Of a stretch of DNA of 64,000 bases, positions 24,000 to 32,360 are shown piece by piece. The notes under the pieces were generated by a model. It did no database searches and was not told the origin of the DNA. It saw nothing but the letters and a program-made list of their open reading frames with translations. Numbering within the stretch: the stretch's first letter is position 1; every line of letters starts with the position of its first letter. The stretch comes from Miltoncostaea sp963762825 (lineage in GTDB: Bacteria; Actinomycetota; Thermoleophilia; Miltoncostaeales; Miltoncostaeaceae), in NCBI GenBank assembly GCA_963762825.1, contig CAVXLZ010000001.1, positions 1,302,001 to 1,366,000 on the forward strand. Direction: 5' to 3'. The position numbers and the translations under genes are program-made.

Positions 24000-24648
24000 C
24001 CGGCTCGCCCTCATGGGCGACATCCACGCCAACGCCCCGGCCCTGACGGCGGTGTTCGCCGCGATCGCATCGGCGGGCCTTCGCAAGGGCCTCTGCACCG
24101 GCGACCTGGTGATGCGCGGAGACCAGCCCGATGCCTGCGTGACGGCGGTGCGCGACAGCGGGTGGCCCTGCGTGATGGGCAACACCGATCGCAAGGTCGC
24201 CACGCGGCCGCGCCGCGACCCGAAGCACCCCAAGGCCGGACGGATCGGCTCGCGCGCGTGGAGCACGAATCAGCTCAGCCGCAAGAACCTGGCGTTCCTC
24301 GCCCATCTGCCCCTCGTGGTGCGGGTGACGCTGAAGGGCGCCACGATCGTGCTCATGCACGGCGGACCGGACGATCCCCGGGATGCCATCGACGCCGACA
24401 CCTCCAGCAAGGACCTCGGTCGCCTGGTGTCCGCGCTCGGGTCGCCCGACTGCATCGTGAGCGGCCACACCCACCGTGCGCTCGTGCGCAGCGCGCGGGG
24501 CTGCCTCTTCGTCAATCCCGGTAGCGTCGGCGAGGCGATCGACGGCGACCGCCGGCCGCACTGGGCGTGGTTGGAGGCCCACAGGGGCGGTCTGCGCGTG
24601 CACTTCGAGACGGTGGACGACGAACTGGCCACCATCCGCACGCCGTAG
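23992..24648 (+). CDS. YfcE/MJ0936-type metallophosphoesterase
   Basis: Calcineurin-like phosphoesterase. The 218-residue protein has the metal-ligand motifs in order: GDIHAN (11-16 region), GDLV, GNTD, LMHGGPDD and SGHTHRAL, followed by FVNPGSVGEA, which is typical of the YfcE subgroup. Likely acts on small phosphodiesters or phosphomonoesters; the substrate is unknown. ATG 23992 overlaps the end of the CHAD gene by eight bases. Last gene of the plus-strand group, before a hairpin terminator. Confidence 0.88.
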   Translation: MPDRLALMGDIHANAPALTAVFAAIASAGLRKGLCTGDLVMRGDQPDACVTAVRDSGWPCVMGNTDRKVATRPRRDPKHPKAGRIGSRAWSTNQLSRKNLAFLAHLPLVVRVTLKGATIVLMHGGPDDPRDAIDADTSSKDLGRLVSALGSPDCIVSGHTHRALVRSARGCLFVNPGSVGEAIDGDRRPHWAWLEAHRGGLRVHFETVDDELATIRTP

Positions 24649-24674
24649 AGCACCTCGCAGCACGAACCGCGGCC

Positions 24675-24702
24675 GGCCCGCCGCGAGCGCTCGCGGCGGG
24701 CC
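24675..24702. terminator. Bidirectional hairpin terminator
   Basis: A perfect 28-base palindrome (arms starting GGCCCGCCGCGAG) lies midway between two convergent genes that stop at 24648 and 24725. No T-tract follows on either strand, as common in very GC-rich genomes. The position and symmetry support a shared terminator. Confidence 0.75.
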
Positions 24703-24724
24703 CGGTCGTCGGCGCGGGAAGCGC

Positions 24725-25876
24725 TCAGGCGGAGCCCATGAGCCGCCGCTCCGAACGGCCCCGGAGGCGAGCGGCGCCCCACGCGGCCGCGCCGGCCAGC
24801 AGGAGGAAGGGCCCCACCAGGACGAGCGCGCCGAGGAGCCAGGCGGTGGCATCGGCCAGGCGGCCACCGGCGCGCGAGATCGGCCCCTCGAACCGCCCGG
24901 CGTTCGTCGCAGGGGCCGGGGGGCCCACTGTGGTGAGGGTCAGGCGGAGGGTGGCCAGCCTCGTTCGCGAGAGCGCCTCCTTCCGGGAGCCCTCGGCGCG
25001 CCGCAGCACCGCCTCCGCACGGGCCAGCTCGGCCGCGCGAGCGGTATCGCCGGGTCGTGCGGCGACCCGCGCCCGCAGTGCGGCGATCCGGACTCCGAGT
25101 TTCTCGATCCGATCGGTCGCCGATTCGATCCGGGGGGTGAGATCCACGATGCTCGCGCTCTGCGCCGTGACCACCCCCAGCCTCCCGAACGCGGCCAGGG
25201 CGTCCTCGGCCCGCGCGACCGGAACGCGGAAGACCAGGCGGTTCGTACCCTCCGAGCCGCTCGGGACCGAGTAGTCCGAGCTCGCCGTGAACCCGCCGAG
25301 CCGGCGCACGGTGCGCATCGCCGCTCCGCTGGTCCGGGAGAGGGCCGTGACGCCCTCCACCTGCACCCGTGTGGTGGCGGTCACCTGCTGGGACCGGCCG
25401 GGGTCCGACCCGGGAGGGAGTGCCTTCGGCTCCACCGGAGCCACCGACGGCGCCGGCGCGGCCTCATCCCCTGCCGCCTCCGCCGCTCCAGGGTCGGCCA
25501 GCCGCTGGCGCTCGGCCTCGGGGGCCGTGAGCGTCGCCGTCGGATCTCCCCCCGCCGGGGCCGATGACGACGAGCCGCCATCGAGCGCGGGGATGGCGAT
25601 CGCGAGCGCGATCACGCCGGCCACGGCCGGGCCGGCCACGAGCAGTCGGCGCCGGCCGTCGACCGCCCCGAGCCACCGCCGTGGATCGAACCGGCGCGCG
25701 GCGGCGGGCGGCGGGGCGTCCAGGACCCGCCGCCGCAGCTCCTCGGAGGCGCCGGGCTCCAGTGCCCGTGTCTGCTCCATCAGCGCGACGAGCGTCCGCT
25801 CCTCGTCGTCGCGTGGGGGGGCGCCGTCGACGATCTCCGCCAGGCGCTCCGGTCCGATGCCGTCAGATGCCGTCAC
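24725..25876 (-). CDS. DUF4349 membrane protein with anti-sigma-like N-terminus
   Basis: The 383-residue protein has a cytoplasmic N-terminus of about 75 residues, a membrane helix at 78-96, a Pro/Ala-rich linker, an extracellular DUF4349 domain (about 165-330: SSDYSVPSGSEGTNRLVFRVPV) with a coiled coil at about 245-300, and a C-terminal membrane helix. GTG 25876 overlaps the stop of the ECF sigma factor gene (GTGA). That pairing, and the N-terminus reading like a short anti-sigma domain, suggest it controls the sigma factor; inference only. Confidence 0.8.
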   Translation of the reverse strand: MTASDGIGPERLAEIVDGAPPRDDEERTLVALMEQTRALEPGASEELRRRVLDAPPPAAARRFDPRRWLGAVDGRRRLLVAGPAVAGVIALAIAIPALDGGSSSSAPAGGDPTATLTAPEAERQRLADPGAAEAAGDEAAPAPSVAPVEPKALPPGSDPGRSQQVTATTRVQVEGVTALSRTSGAAMRTVRRLGGFTASSDYSVPSGSEGTNRLVFRVPVARAEDALAAFGRLGVVTAQSASIVDLTPRIESATDRIEKLGVRIAALRARVAARPGDTARAAELARAEAVLRRAEGSRKEALSRTRLATLRLTLTTVGPPAPATNAGRFEGPISRAGGRLADATAWLLGALVLVGPFLLLAGAAAWGAARLRGRSERRLMGSA

Positions 25877-26406
25877 GGTCGCTCGACCTCCTTACGCAGC
25901 TTCGTGAGGGCCCGGTGCAGACCCGTACCGACGGCCGAGGCCGTCATCCCCGTCACCCGCCCCGCCTCGGCGGCGTCCATCCCCAGCACCACGCGCAGAG
26001 CCACCAGCTCGCGCTCTGCGCGCGAGAGGCGCGCGAGCGCCGCCCGCAGATCGGGAGAGAACCCGGCGACATCCTGCGGCCCGGGAACCGCCTCGGGCAC
26101 TCCGGCCGCGTACCGCTCCTCCCGCGCACGCCGGCGCCCATCGCGCCGGAAGTGATCGAGCGCCACCCTGCGAGCCACCTCCACCAGCCAGACCGAGGCC
26201 CGCCCGCGCGAGGGATCGAAGCGCCCCCAGTCGCGCAGCGCGCGCTCGAAGGTCGCCGAGGTCAGGTCGTCGGCCAGATGGCGGTCGCCCACCAGATGGC
26301 AGAGGTAGCGATGCACGCCGTCGAGGTTCTCCTCCGCGACGTCCGCGAACCGTGGCTGAGCGGGCAGGGCGCTCATCTCGTGGCGAAGGGTGGAGGCGAC
26401 ACTCAC
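25873..26406 (-). CDS. ECF-type RNA polymerase sigma factor
   Basis: Sigma-70 family member with regions 2 and 4 only. The 177-residue protein has region 2 from about 25 (VHRYLCHLVGDRHLADDLTS, then TFERALRDWGRF and VWLVEVARRVALDHFRR) and region 4 from about 120 (AALARLSRAERELVALRVVL, GMDAAEAGRVTGMTASAVGT), a helix-turn-helix. GTG 26406 is used; ATG 26376 is an alternative. It follows the Tad genes and is coupled to the DUF4349 gene. Targets are unknown. Confidence 0.92.
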   Translation of the reverse strand: MSVASTLRHEMSALPAQPRFADVAEENLDGVHRYLCHLVGDRHLADDLTSATFERALRDWGRFDPSRGRASVWLVEVARRVALDHFRRDGRRRAREERYAAGVPEAVPGPQDVAGFSPDLRAALARLSRAERELVALRVVLGMDAAEAGRVTGMTASAVGTGLHRALTKLRKEVERP

Positions 26407-26450
26407 GTGAAGTATCCGCCGCCGCGGATGGATCCATCACATCGCATCGG

Positions 26451-26738
26451 TCACCATCCGATCGCCCAGACCGGCGCCACGACCGTCGGTCGTCGTGGTG
26501 GGGTCGTTGGGGGACGCTTCGACGGAGGCCTCCGCACGATCGGCCGAGCGGGCCGCGGGGGGCGGACCGCAGCCGGAGGCCGCAAAATCGCCGTGACGCG
26601 CGCAACGGGATCCAACGGTGGTCGCCGGTGCGGTCTGTGATCACGGACCGCCACGAGGGCGAGCATCAACAGACCGACCGCCGCGACCGCGCCGAGGTAG
26701 TCCACCACCGCCGATCCGCTCTCCGCCGCGTACCTCAT
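26451..26738 (-). CDS. Flp/TadE-like small pilin protein
   Basis: The 95-residue protein begins MRYAAESGSAVVDYLGAVAA and continues into a hydrophobic helix (GLLMLALVAV). A short polar N-terminus, a Glu, then an Asp-Tyr before the helix resembles Flp prepilins (E-x-AVEY). The remaining 60 residues are rich in Pro and Arg, unlike classical Flp. ATG 26738 overlaps the tadC stop as ATGA. Probable minor pilin or pseudopilin of the Tad system; no prepilin peptidase gene is in the window. Confidence 0.65.
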   Translation of the reverse strand: MRYAAESGSAVVDYLGAVAAVGLLMLALVAVRDHRPHRRPPLDPVARVTAILRPPAAVRPPRPARPIVRRPPSKRPPTTPPRRPTVVAPVWAIGW

Positions 26739-27601
26739 CCGACCACGGCCCCGACCTGACGCCCGAGCTCGATGAGCAGCACTCCGATCACGAGCAGGAG
26801 GACTGCGGGAACCATGACCATGGCGACGACCAGCTGGATTTTCGGTGCCGCCCGCGCCGCGCGCTCCCGCGCGTCCTGCCGGCGGACGGCGCGGAGCGCC
26901 TCCGACTGGCCGTGCAGTGCCTGAGACAGGGGGGCGCCGAGCTCCTCGGCCTGGAGGAGCGCACCGACCGTGCGGGCCATCTCGGGTGTGCCGACATGGT
27001 CGACGAGTGCTGCGTATGCGGCCCGCCGTGGCGCTCCGAGAGAGAGGTCGCGCAACACACAGGAGATCTCGGCGCCGAGCGCGCCTCCGAGGCGATCGGC
27101 CGCCAGTCGCAGAGCCGGATCGAGCGCCATACCCGACTCGATGCAGATCCCGAGCAGGTCGAGCAGGTCCGGGAGCTCGTGGGCGATCGCCCTGCCGCGC
27201 ACCCTCTCGCGTCGCGCGATCCACCGACCCGGTACGGCGACCCCGATCCCGACCATCAGCGGTGACGCCAGCAGGGCGATGGGGCCGGCAACGACCGCGC
27301 ACACTCCGACCACCAGACCGCCGAGGGCGAGTGCCGCTCGCATCCGCGCGAGATCACACGGGGCGAGATGTGAGGAGAGCCCCGCGCGACGGAGTCCGGT
27401 CTCGTCGCTGCGACGCCGCAACCGCCGGACCAGGCCCGGGGGACTGGGCGCGCAGGAGGCGAGTTGCAGCACGCTCGGAACCCCCTGCGGGAGCCGCCGG
27501 GTGGAGGTCGCCCGTCCAGCGGCACGCCGCTGGAGCAGGCCGACGGCAGCGCAGACAAGACCCACCGACCACAAGGCGAGCAGTGCGATGGCGGAGCTCA
27601 C
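26735..27601 (-). CDS. tadC: Tad pilus inner-membrane platform protein TadC
   Basis: Type II secretion F-domain membrane protein that forms the pilus assembly platform with TadB. The 288-residue protein has an N-terminal helix, two central helices (LALGGLVVGVCAVVAGPIAL region), the F-domain ELPDLLDLLGICIESGMALD and GALLQAEELGAPLSQALHGQ, and a C-terminal helix (LVVAMVMVPAVLLLVIGVLL). GTG 27601 overlaps the tadB stop (GTGA). Confidence 0.9.
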   Translation of the reverse strand: MSSAIALLALWSVGLVCAAVGLLQRRAAGRATSTRRLPQGVPSVLQLASCAPSPPGLVRRLRRRSDETGLRRAGLSSHLAPCDLARMRAALALGGLVVGVCAVVAGPIALLASPLMVGIGVAVPGRWIARRERVRGRAIAHELPDLLDLLGICIESGMALDPALRLAADRLGGALGAEISCVLRDLSLGAPRRAAYAALVDHVGTPEMARTVGALLQAEELGAPLSQALHGQSEALRAVRRQDARERAARAAPKIQLVVAMVMVPAVLLLVIGVLLIELGRQVGAVVG

Positions 27602-28473
27602 GGATCGATCCGGCCGATCCGGCGGATCGCGACGACCCCGACTGCGTAGAGGGCGCATGCAACGGCGAGCAGAGCCGGCCCCGGCCCCTGGCCGAGCGAC
27701 CGCGAAAGGGTCCCCGGCGCCGCGAGCTCGGCCATGAGCCCTCCCCCTACGGGCAGGACCGCGACCACCCAAGCCGTCATCCGCGCTTGTGCCGTCGCCC
27801 CTTGGAGCTCGCGCGTGAGCTGTGCCCGTTCCTCCAGCCGCCCCGAGAGGGCCGCCAGCGCGCGTGCCAGATTGCCGCCGGTGCGGCGCTGCACCACGAT
27901 CGCAGTGACCATGATCCGGAGGTCTCGAACCGGGACCCGGTTCGCGAGGTCTTCCAGAGCCGATTCCAGCCGCGTGCCCATCTCCAGTTCGGCCACGGTC
28001 CGGGCGAGTTCCTGGCGGGCCGGCACAGGAGCATCCCGGGCGGCTCGGGTGAGTGCCTGACGCAGCGACAGGCCCGCCGAGAGTGCCGCTGCGAGCTGCT
28101 GTGCGATCCCCGGCAGCTGCGCCTCGATGCGCGCCAGGTGGCGCCGATCAGCCGAGCGGACCACCCCGACGGCGAGCGCCAGAACAACCGCCGCTGCGAT
28201 CGGCGCCGCCAGAGCGACGCGGAGAACGGCGGAGGCCACGACACCCGCAGCGAGTGCTGAGCCCGCGACCGCGACGGCGAAGGCATCGGGCCCCAAGGGG
28301 ATGCCCACCCGCACGAGTCGCGTCGCCAGCAACGCCCCTGCAGAGGATCTCGCGATCGGCCCACGGTCGGCGGCGACGGATACGCCGCGGCGGGTCTTGA
28401 TCAGGCGTCCCGCCCCGAGGACCACCAGGCAGGCAGACCCGGCGGCGGCGGCGGATGCGACCGCTGCGCTCAC
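27598..28473 (-). CDS. tadB: Tad pilus inner-membrane platform protein TadB
   Basis: The 291-residue partner of TadC. Starts GTG 28473 (GTGA overlap with tadA). N-terminal helix, paired helices at about 75-125, the F-domain QLPGIAQQLAAALSAGLSLR and IVVQRRTGGNLARALAALSG, typical of TadB, and two C-terminal helices. The VVQRRTGGNLA motif distinguishes it from TadC. Confidence 0.92.
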   Translation of the reverse strand: MSAAVASAAAAGSACLVVLGAGRLIKTRRGVSVAADRGPIARSSAGALLATRLVRVGIPLGPDAFAVAVAGSALAAGVVASAVLRVALAAPIAAAVVLALAVGVVRSADRRHLARIEAQLPGIAQQLAAALSAGLSLRQALTRAARDAPVPARQELARTVAELEMGTRLESALEDLANRVPVRDLRIMVTAIVVQRRTGGNLARALAALSGRLEERAQLTRELQGATAQARMTAWVVAVLPVGGGLMAELAAPGTLSRSLGQGPGPALLAVACALYAVGVVAIRRIGRIDP

Positions 28474-29690
28474 GAGCCGCCGCCCGCTGCCGCGTCGGCT
28501 GACGCCGCGGCCAGCCACCTCTCGGCCTCGGTGGTCCAAACGAAAGTCGCCGCGTCGCCGATGCTCCGCCGCCAGCCCACGAGCTTCGTCAACACGGGAC
28601 CATCGGGAGACGCCGCCACCTCGGCGATCTCCACGACCCTCCGCCGCCCGTCGGCGAGTCGCGTCTGATGCACGATGACGTCGAGGGCGCTCGCCACCTG
28701 ATCGGCCACAGCGCGATACGGCAGGTCGAGATCGCCCATGAGGGCCAGTGTCTGTACGCGGCGTATGGCGTCCGCCGGAGAGGACGCGTGGAGGGTCGAT
28801 AGGGACCCCTCGTGCCCAGTGGTCATCGCGGTGAGCATGTCGAGGGCCTCCCCGCCGCGCACCTCGCCCACGACGATCCGATCAGGACGCATGCGCAACG
28901 CATTGCGGACGAGGGCGCGGATCGGAACGGCGCCGGCGCCCTCGAGCGATGGGGGTCTGCTCTCGAGCCTCACAACGTGGGGCAGCGAGATGCGCAGCTC
29001 AGCCGCGTCCTCGATCGTCACAACCCTCTCAGCGGGCGGAACGAAGGCAGCCAGTGCAGCGAGCGTCGTCGTCTTTCCGCTTCCGGTTCCGCCCGTGACG
29101 AGGAGGTTGCGGCGCGCTCGAACCGCGGCGCGCAAGAGGTCGAGCATCGCCTCATCGACGGTTCCGAGCGACACGAGATCCTCTCCGGTGATTGGCTCAC
29201 CTGCGAAACGGCGAATGGTTAGAGCGGGCCCATCGAGCGCGAGCGGTGGGATCACGACGTTCACCCGGGATCCGTCGGGCAGGCGCGCGTCGACCATCGG
29301 GCTCGCCTCGTCGACCCGTCGCCCGAGTGGCGCCAGGATGCGATCGATCACGTGGAGAAGGTGCTCGCTGTCGTGGAACCGCACATCCGCGGAGGTGATC
29401 CGCCCCTTCTTCTCGATGAAGACGCGGGAGGGGCCACAGACCATGACCTCCGTGACGGCCGGGTCGCGCAGGAGCTCCTCGAGCGGGCCGAGTCCAAGTG
29501 CCTCGTCCACGACGGCGAGGATGAGACGCTCGCGAGCCGCGCTCGTGAGGATTCTCCTCTCCTCATCGAGGATCTCGCCGACGATGTCCGCGAGATCCGC
29601 CCGGTCCATCTCTGGACGGGTGCGACCGTCGCGGGCGGCCCGGGCCCGGAGATGCTCGACGAGCGAGGGGTCAGCGGGAACGCTGCTCAC
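28470..29690 (-). CDS. tadA: Tad pilus assembly ATPase TadA/CpaF
   Basis: Hexameric secretion ATPase that powers Flp pilus assembly. The 406-residue protein has an N-terminal helical domain, EVMVCGPSRVFIEKKGRI, NVVIPPLALDGPALTIRRF, Walker A VTGGTGSGKTTTLAAL, the Asp box TIEDAAELRI, Walker B RPDRIVVGEVRGGEALDML, and the His box TGHEGSLSTLHA. The GTG start overlaps the cpaE stop. It sits between cpaE and tadB as in other actinobacterial Tad loci. Confidence 0.96.
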   Translation of the reverse strand: MSSVPADPSLVEHLRARAARDGRTRPEMDRADLADIVGEILDEERRILTSAARERLILAVVDEALGLGPLEELLRDPAVTEVMVCGPSRVFIEKKGRITSADVRFHDSEHLLHVIDRILAPLGRRVDEASPMVDARLPDGSRVNVVIPPLALDGPALTIRRFAGEPITGEDLVSLGTVDEAMLDLLRAAVRARRNLLVTGGTGSGKTTTLAALAAFVPPAERVVTIEDAAELRISLPHVVRLESRPPSLEGAGAVPIRALVRNALRMRPDRIVVGEVRGGEALDMLTAMTTGHEGSLSTLHASSPADAIRRVQTLALMGDLDLPYRAVADQVASALDVIVHQTRLADGRRRVVEIAEVAASPDGPVLTKLVGWRRSIGDAATFVWTTEAERWLAAASADAAAGGGS

Positions 29691-30427
29691 CCGATCACAC
29701 CGGCCAATCCCTCGACCGCCCTGGTCAACCGCCCCCGACCGCCGAGAGGCCAGCGACCGGCTGCGAGACGGAGCCCCTCCCGGCGGGAGCGCGGCAGCTC
29801 GGCCAGGATCGGCGAGCCCGCGAGGCGCCCGATCGCACGAGCGCTCATCTCCGCCTCACCGAAGCCGGCGTTCACCACCAGGCCGCACCGGGAGTCGGCA
29901 CCCGATGCTGCGATCGCCTGGATCAACCTCCGCGACCGCCGGGCGGCCGCGACGGTCGGACTGCAGACGATGATGATCCGATCGGCGTCGTCCGCCACCG
30001 TCAGAGGGAAGCCCCCCTGGCCGGCCCCTCCGTCGATGACCACTCTCCCCGCCTCTCCCGAGGCGGTCCGCAGAGCCGACACCAGTTGACGAACGCCATC
30101 CGGTGCCCACTCCCGCGCAGTCCGCGACGGCGGGGAGGCGAGCAGCACCCGCATGCCCGCGTGCTCGCACGCTGCATGGCCGAGGTGGGACCGATCGAGC
30201 TCGCCGGCGACGCCTGCGAGATCGTCGATGGTGCGCTCTCGGGCGAGGCCCCAGGCGTCGCCGAGATCGCCCCGTCCGAGATCGAGCTCAACGAGCCAGA
30301 CACCGCTCCCCGCCCGCGCCCAGGCGAGAGCCAGCGCCCCCGCGGCGAGACTTGTGCCACTGCCGCCGTTCGCGCCGAGCACGAGGACGACCGACGACGC
30401 GGGAGGAGACGAGGGCGATGAGCTCAT
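29687..30427 (-). CDS. cpaE: CpaE/TadZ-like ParA-family localisation protein
   Basis: ParA/MinD-like protein that places Tad machinery at the cell pole. The 246-residue protein starts with LVLGANGGSGTSLAAGALAL, a deviant Walker A loop without the usual Lys residues, then VELDLGRGDLGDAWGL, VVIDGGAGQGG and IIIVCSPTVAAARRSRRL. The receiver-like N-terminal domain of long CpaE proteins is absent. ATG 30427 overlaps the cpaB stop. Confidence 0.88.
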   Translation of the reverse strand: MSSSPSSPPASSVVLVLGANGGSGTSLAAGALALAWARAGSGVWLVELDLGRGDLGDAWGLARERTIDDLAGVAGELDRSHLGHAACEHAGMRVLLASPPSRTAREWAPDGVRQLVSALRTASGEAGRVVIDGGAGQGGFPLTVADDADRIIIVCSPTVAAARRSRRLIQAIAASGADSRCGLVVNAGFGEAEMSARAIGRLAGSPILAELPRSRREGLRLAAGRWPLGGRGRLTRAVEGLAGVIG

Positions 30428-31107
30428 GGAGCGCCCACCTGGCGCGGTCCCGAGAACCCCCGTGCCTCATCCGCCGGTCGGGCGAGCAAGCGGACCTCGC
30501 GGGCGAAGTTCAGGGCGGCGGTGACCCTCAGGGCCTGAGCCGCCGAGACGCGCAGGAGAGCCTCACCGGGGCCGTCGGGGCCGCCGTCCGGCGTGGGTAC
30601 GGCGACCGCCAGGACCTCGGCACCCGCGACGACCAGTGCGGTCGTGCCTGTCAGCCCCTCGCCGGTTGATGCGACGACGTCGACGCTTGCGCCCGCCACG
30701 AGACCGAGACCCGCTGCCCCCGCAGTCGAGAGGGGCACCCCGACTGCCCGCTCGCCCCGCTTCAGTGGTGCGGCTCCGGCGCCGGGCTCTCCGCCGAGCG
30801 CCGCCTCGGACACCGGCTCACCCGCGCCGACCGGCACCGCAAGACGTCTGCCGAGCACCTGTCGGGGGTCGGAGAACACACCCCGGAGGCCGACCGGCAG
30901 GGGAGAAGGGGCCGCCACGAGAGCCGCATTCGCGGTTCGCTCGTCCAGGAGGAGCCCCACCGGCAACGGCTCTCGCGCGACCACGATCCACGCGCCGACA
31001 GGATCCTCGGTGCCGGCGCGCATGGTCGCCGCCGCCGCGATGATCCCGATCAGCCCGGCTGCCACGAGCCACGCCCCGCTCCTGCGCCCGACTGCTCGGA
31101 GGCTCAC
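30424..31107 (-). CDS. cpaB: Flp pilus assembly protein CpaB (SAF domain)
   Basis: Periplasmic or wall-facing pilus assembly protein. The 227 residues hold one N-terminal membrane helix (GAWLVAAGLIGIIAAAATMR), a SAF domain (VVAREPLPVGLLLDERTANA, VLGRRLAVPVGAGEPV) and a RcpC-like segment (GERAVGVPLSTAGAAGLGLV, VDVVAS). GTG 31107 is chosen because it forms the GTGA overlap and puts the helix near the start. Confidence 0.9.
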   Translation of the reverse strand: MSLRAVGRRSGAWLVAAGLIGIIAAAATMRAGTEDPVGAWIVVAREPLPVGLLLDERTANAALVAAPSPLPVGLRGVFSDPRQVLGRRLAVPVGAGEPVSEAALGGEPGAGAAPLKRGERAVGVPLSTAGAAGLGLVAGASVDVVASTGEGLTGTTALVVAGAEVLAVAVPTPDGGPDGPGEALLRVSAAQALRVTAALNFAREVRLLARPADEARGFSGPRQVGAP

Positions 31108-31652
31108 CGCGGCGACCTCCGGATGCCTGGCGCCCCACACCGACCGCAGCGCCCGCCCGCAGGGCCTCCACCGGGGCAACGCCCGCACTGGTGCCAGGCG
31201 CGTTCGGCCCACTTGGACAACGCCGCTGGTCGCAGGGCCGGCACCGACGCGCCCTCGGGAGGGATCGTGCGCCGCGGCATCGCCCCCTGGGTGCTCGTGA
31301 CCCCCACGAGAGCCTCCAACCGCCGCACGAACCCATTCCCATGGAAATCGCGGTGCAGAGCGACCCCGATCGACCAGGCGGCGACCCCCGGATCGGGGTG
31401 CAGGAGGACGAGGTCGCGATCCATCGACCGGGCGAGCTCCGGCAGCACCCCGCCGGCGGGATCGCCGTCGATATCGCGTGCCAGAACGACCGCTCGGGGG
31501 CCGGCCCTCATGAGCGAGTCGACGACCCTGTCCGCCTCGATGCTCGCCCAGCCGGACCCCATTCGACGCCGGTCACGTGGGACGACGACGAGACCGTCCC
31601 GACCTCTCGCCACCTGGGTGGCGATGCTCTGCTCGGCGACGATGCACCTCAT
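31104..31652 (-). CDS. Unknown protein with C-terminal zinc-ribbon motif
   Basis: No family recognised. The 182-residue soluble protein has an N-terminal alpha/beta part (CIVAEQSIATQVARG; VVDSLMRAGPRAVVLARDID; DLVLLHPDPGVAAWSIGVAL) that could be a small P-loop-less Rossmann-like or receiver-like domain. Its C-terminal tail has two CGRC pairs (Cys 156, 159, 169, 172), a compact zinc-ribbon pattern. ATG 31652 overlaps the kinase stop and its own stop overlaps cpaB, so it belongs to the same coupled operon. Confidence 0.72.
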   Translation of the reverse strand: MRCIVAEQSIATQVARGRDGLVVVPRDRRRMGSGWASIEADRVVDSLMRAGPRAVVLARDIDGDPAGGVLPELARSMDRDLVLLHPDPGVAAWSIGVALHRDFHGNGFVRRLEALVGVTSTQGAMPRRTIPPEGASVPALRPAALSKWAERAWHQCGRCPGGGPAGGRCGRCGAPGIRRSPR

Positions 31653-32359
31653 GCGGCACCGGGCCCGCGCTCGATCCGATGAGCGATGGGGAGGCTGAGG
31701 CGAAAACACGCGCCTTCGCCGACGGGATCGAGGGTGAGACCCCCGCCGTGCACGCTCGCGATCTCCCGGGCGATTGCGAGACCCAGCCCTCGTCCCTCAC
31801 CCCGCGAGCCGCTCCCCCGCTCCCCGGCGCGAAATATCCTCTCTCGATCGTGCACCGGCACCCCGGGGCCGTCGTCGCGGACCTTCACGAGCGCCAGGTC
31901 ACCCCGCTCGGCGACGGTCAGTTCGACGCATCCCCTCGTGGCGCAGTGGCGGAAGGCGTTGCGGAGGAGGTTCTCGATCAGCCTCTCCAGCAGCGCGCCA
32001 TCGCCCTCGATCCACACCGGCAGATCGGTCCCGCGGGCGACGAGGCGGAGTCCGTGGCTCTCCGCGATCGCGCAGAAGCGCTCCGCGATTCCGGCCACCA
32101 GTGCGGCGAGATCGAGGCGGACCGCGAAGGACCGTCCATCGAGTGCCCCGACCCGGGCCAACCCCGCCAGCCCGGCGGCAAGGCGCATCGTCTCCTCGTC
32201 GATGAGCTCGATCGCCCGCAGCCGGGCGGGGCGCGCCTCGTCGCGAGTGAGCGTGGCGCAGAGCCCGCGGATCACCGTCAGTGGACCGTGGAGGTCGTGG
32301 ACGATCCGAGCGAGCTCCGGAGATGGAGACGCCATGGCGTCCGCTGCGGGTACGCGCAT
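31649..32359 (-). CDS. Soluble sensor histidine kinase
   Basis: The 236-residue protein has only a DHp and a catalytic domain. His 21 in VHDLHGPLTVIRG is the phospho-acceptor; the N box is LIENLLRNAFRHC, G1 VRDDGPGVP and G2 GRGLGLAIAREIA. There is no membrane helix and no recognisable sensor domain, so input must come from a partner protein. It lies one base after the response regulator gene and overlaps the zinc-ribbon gene, within the Tad operon. Confidence 0.92.
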   Translation of the reverse strand: MRVPAADAMASPSPELARIVHDLHGPLTVIRGLCATLTRDEARPARLRAIELIDEETMRLAAGLAGLARVGALDGRSFAVRLDLAALVAGIAERFCAIAESHGLRLVARGTDLPVWIEGDGALLERLIENLLRNAFRHCATRGCVELTVAERGDLALVKVRDDGPGVPVHDRERIFRAGERGSGSRGEGRGLGLAIAREIASVHGGGLTLDPVGEGACFRLSLPIAHRIERGPGAA

Positions 32360-32360
32360 G

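Noticed and set aside
26960..27740. Plus-strand frames opposite tadB and tadC
   Set aside because: Their composition is that of antisense high-GC DNA (Arg/Pro/Ala runs). The minus-strand products have clear F-domain motifs.
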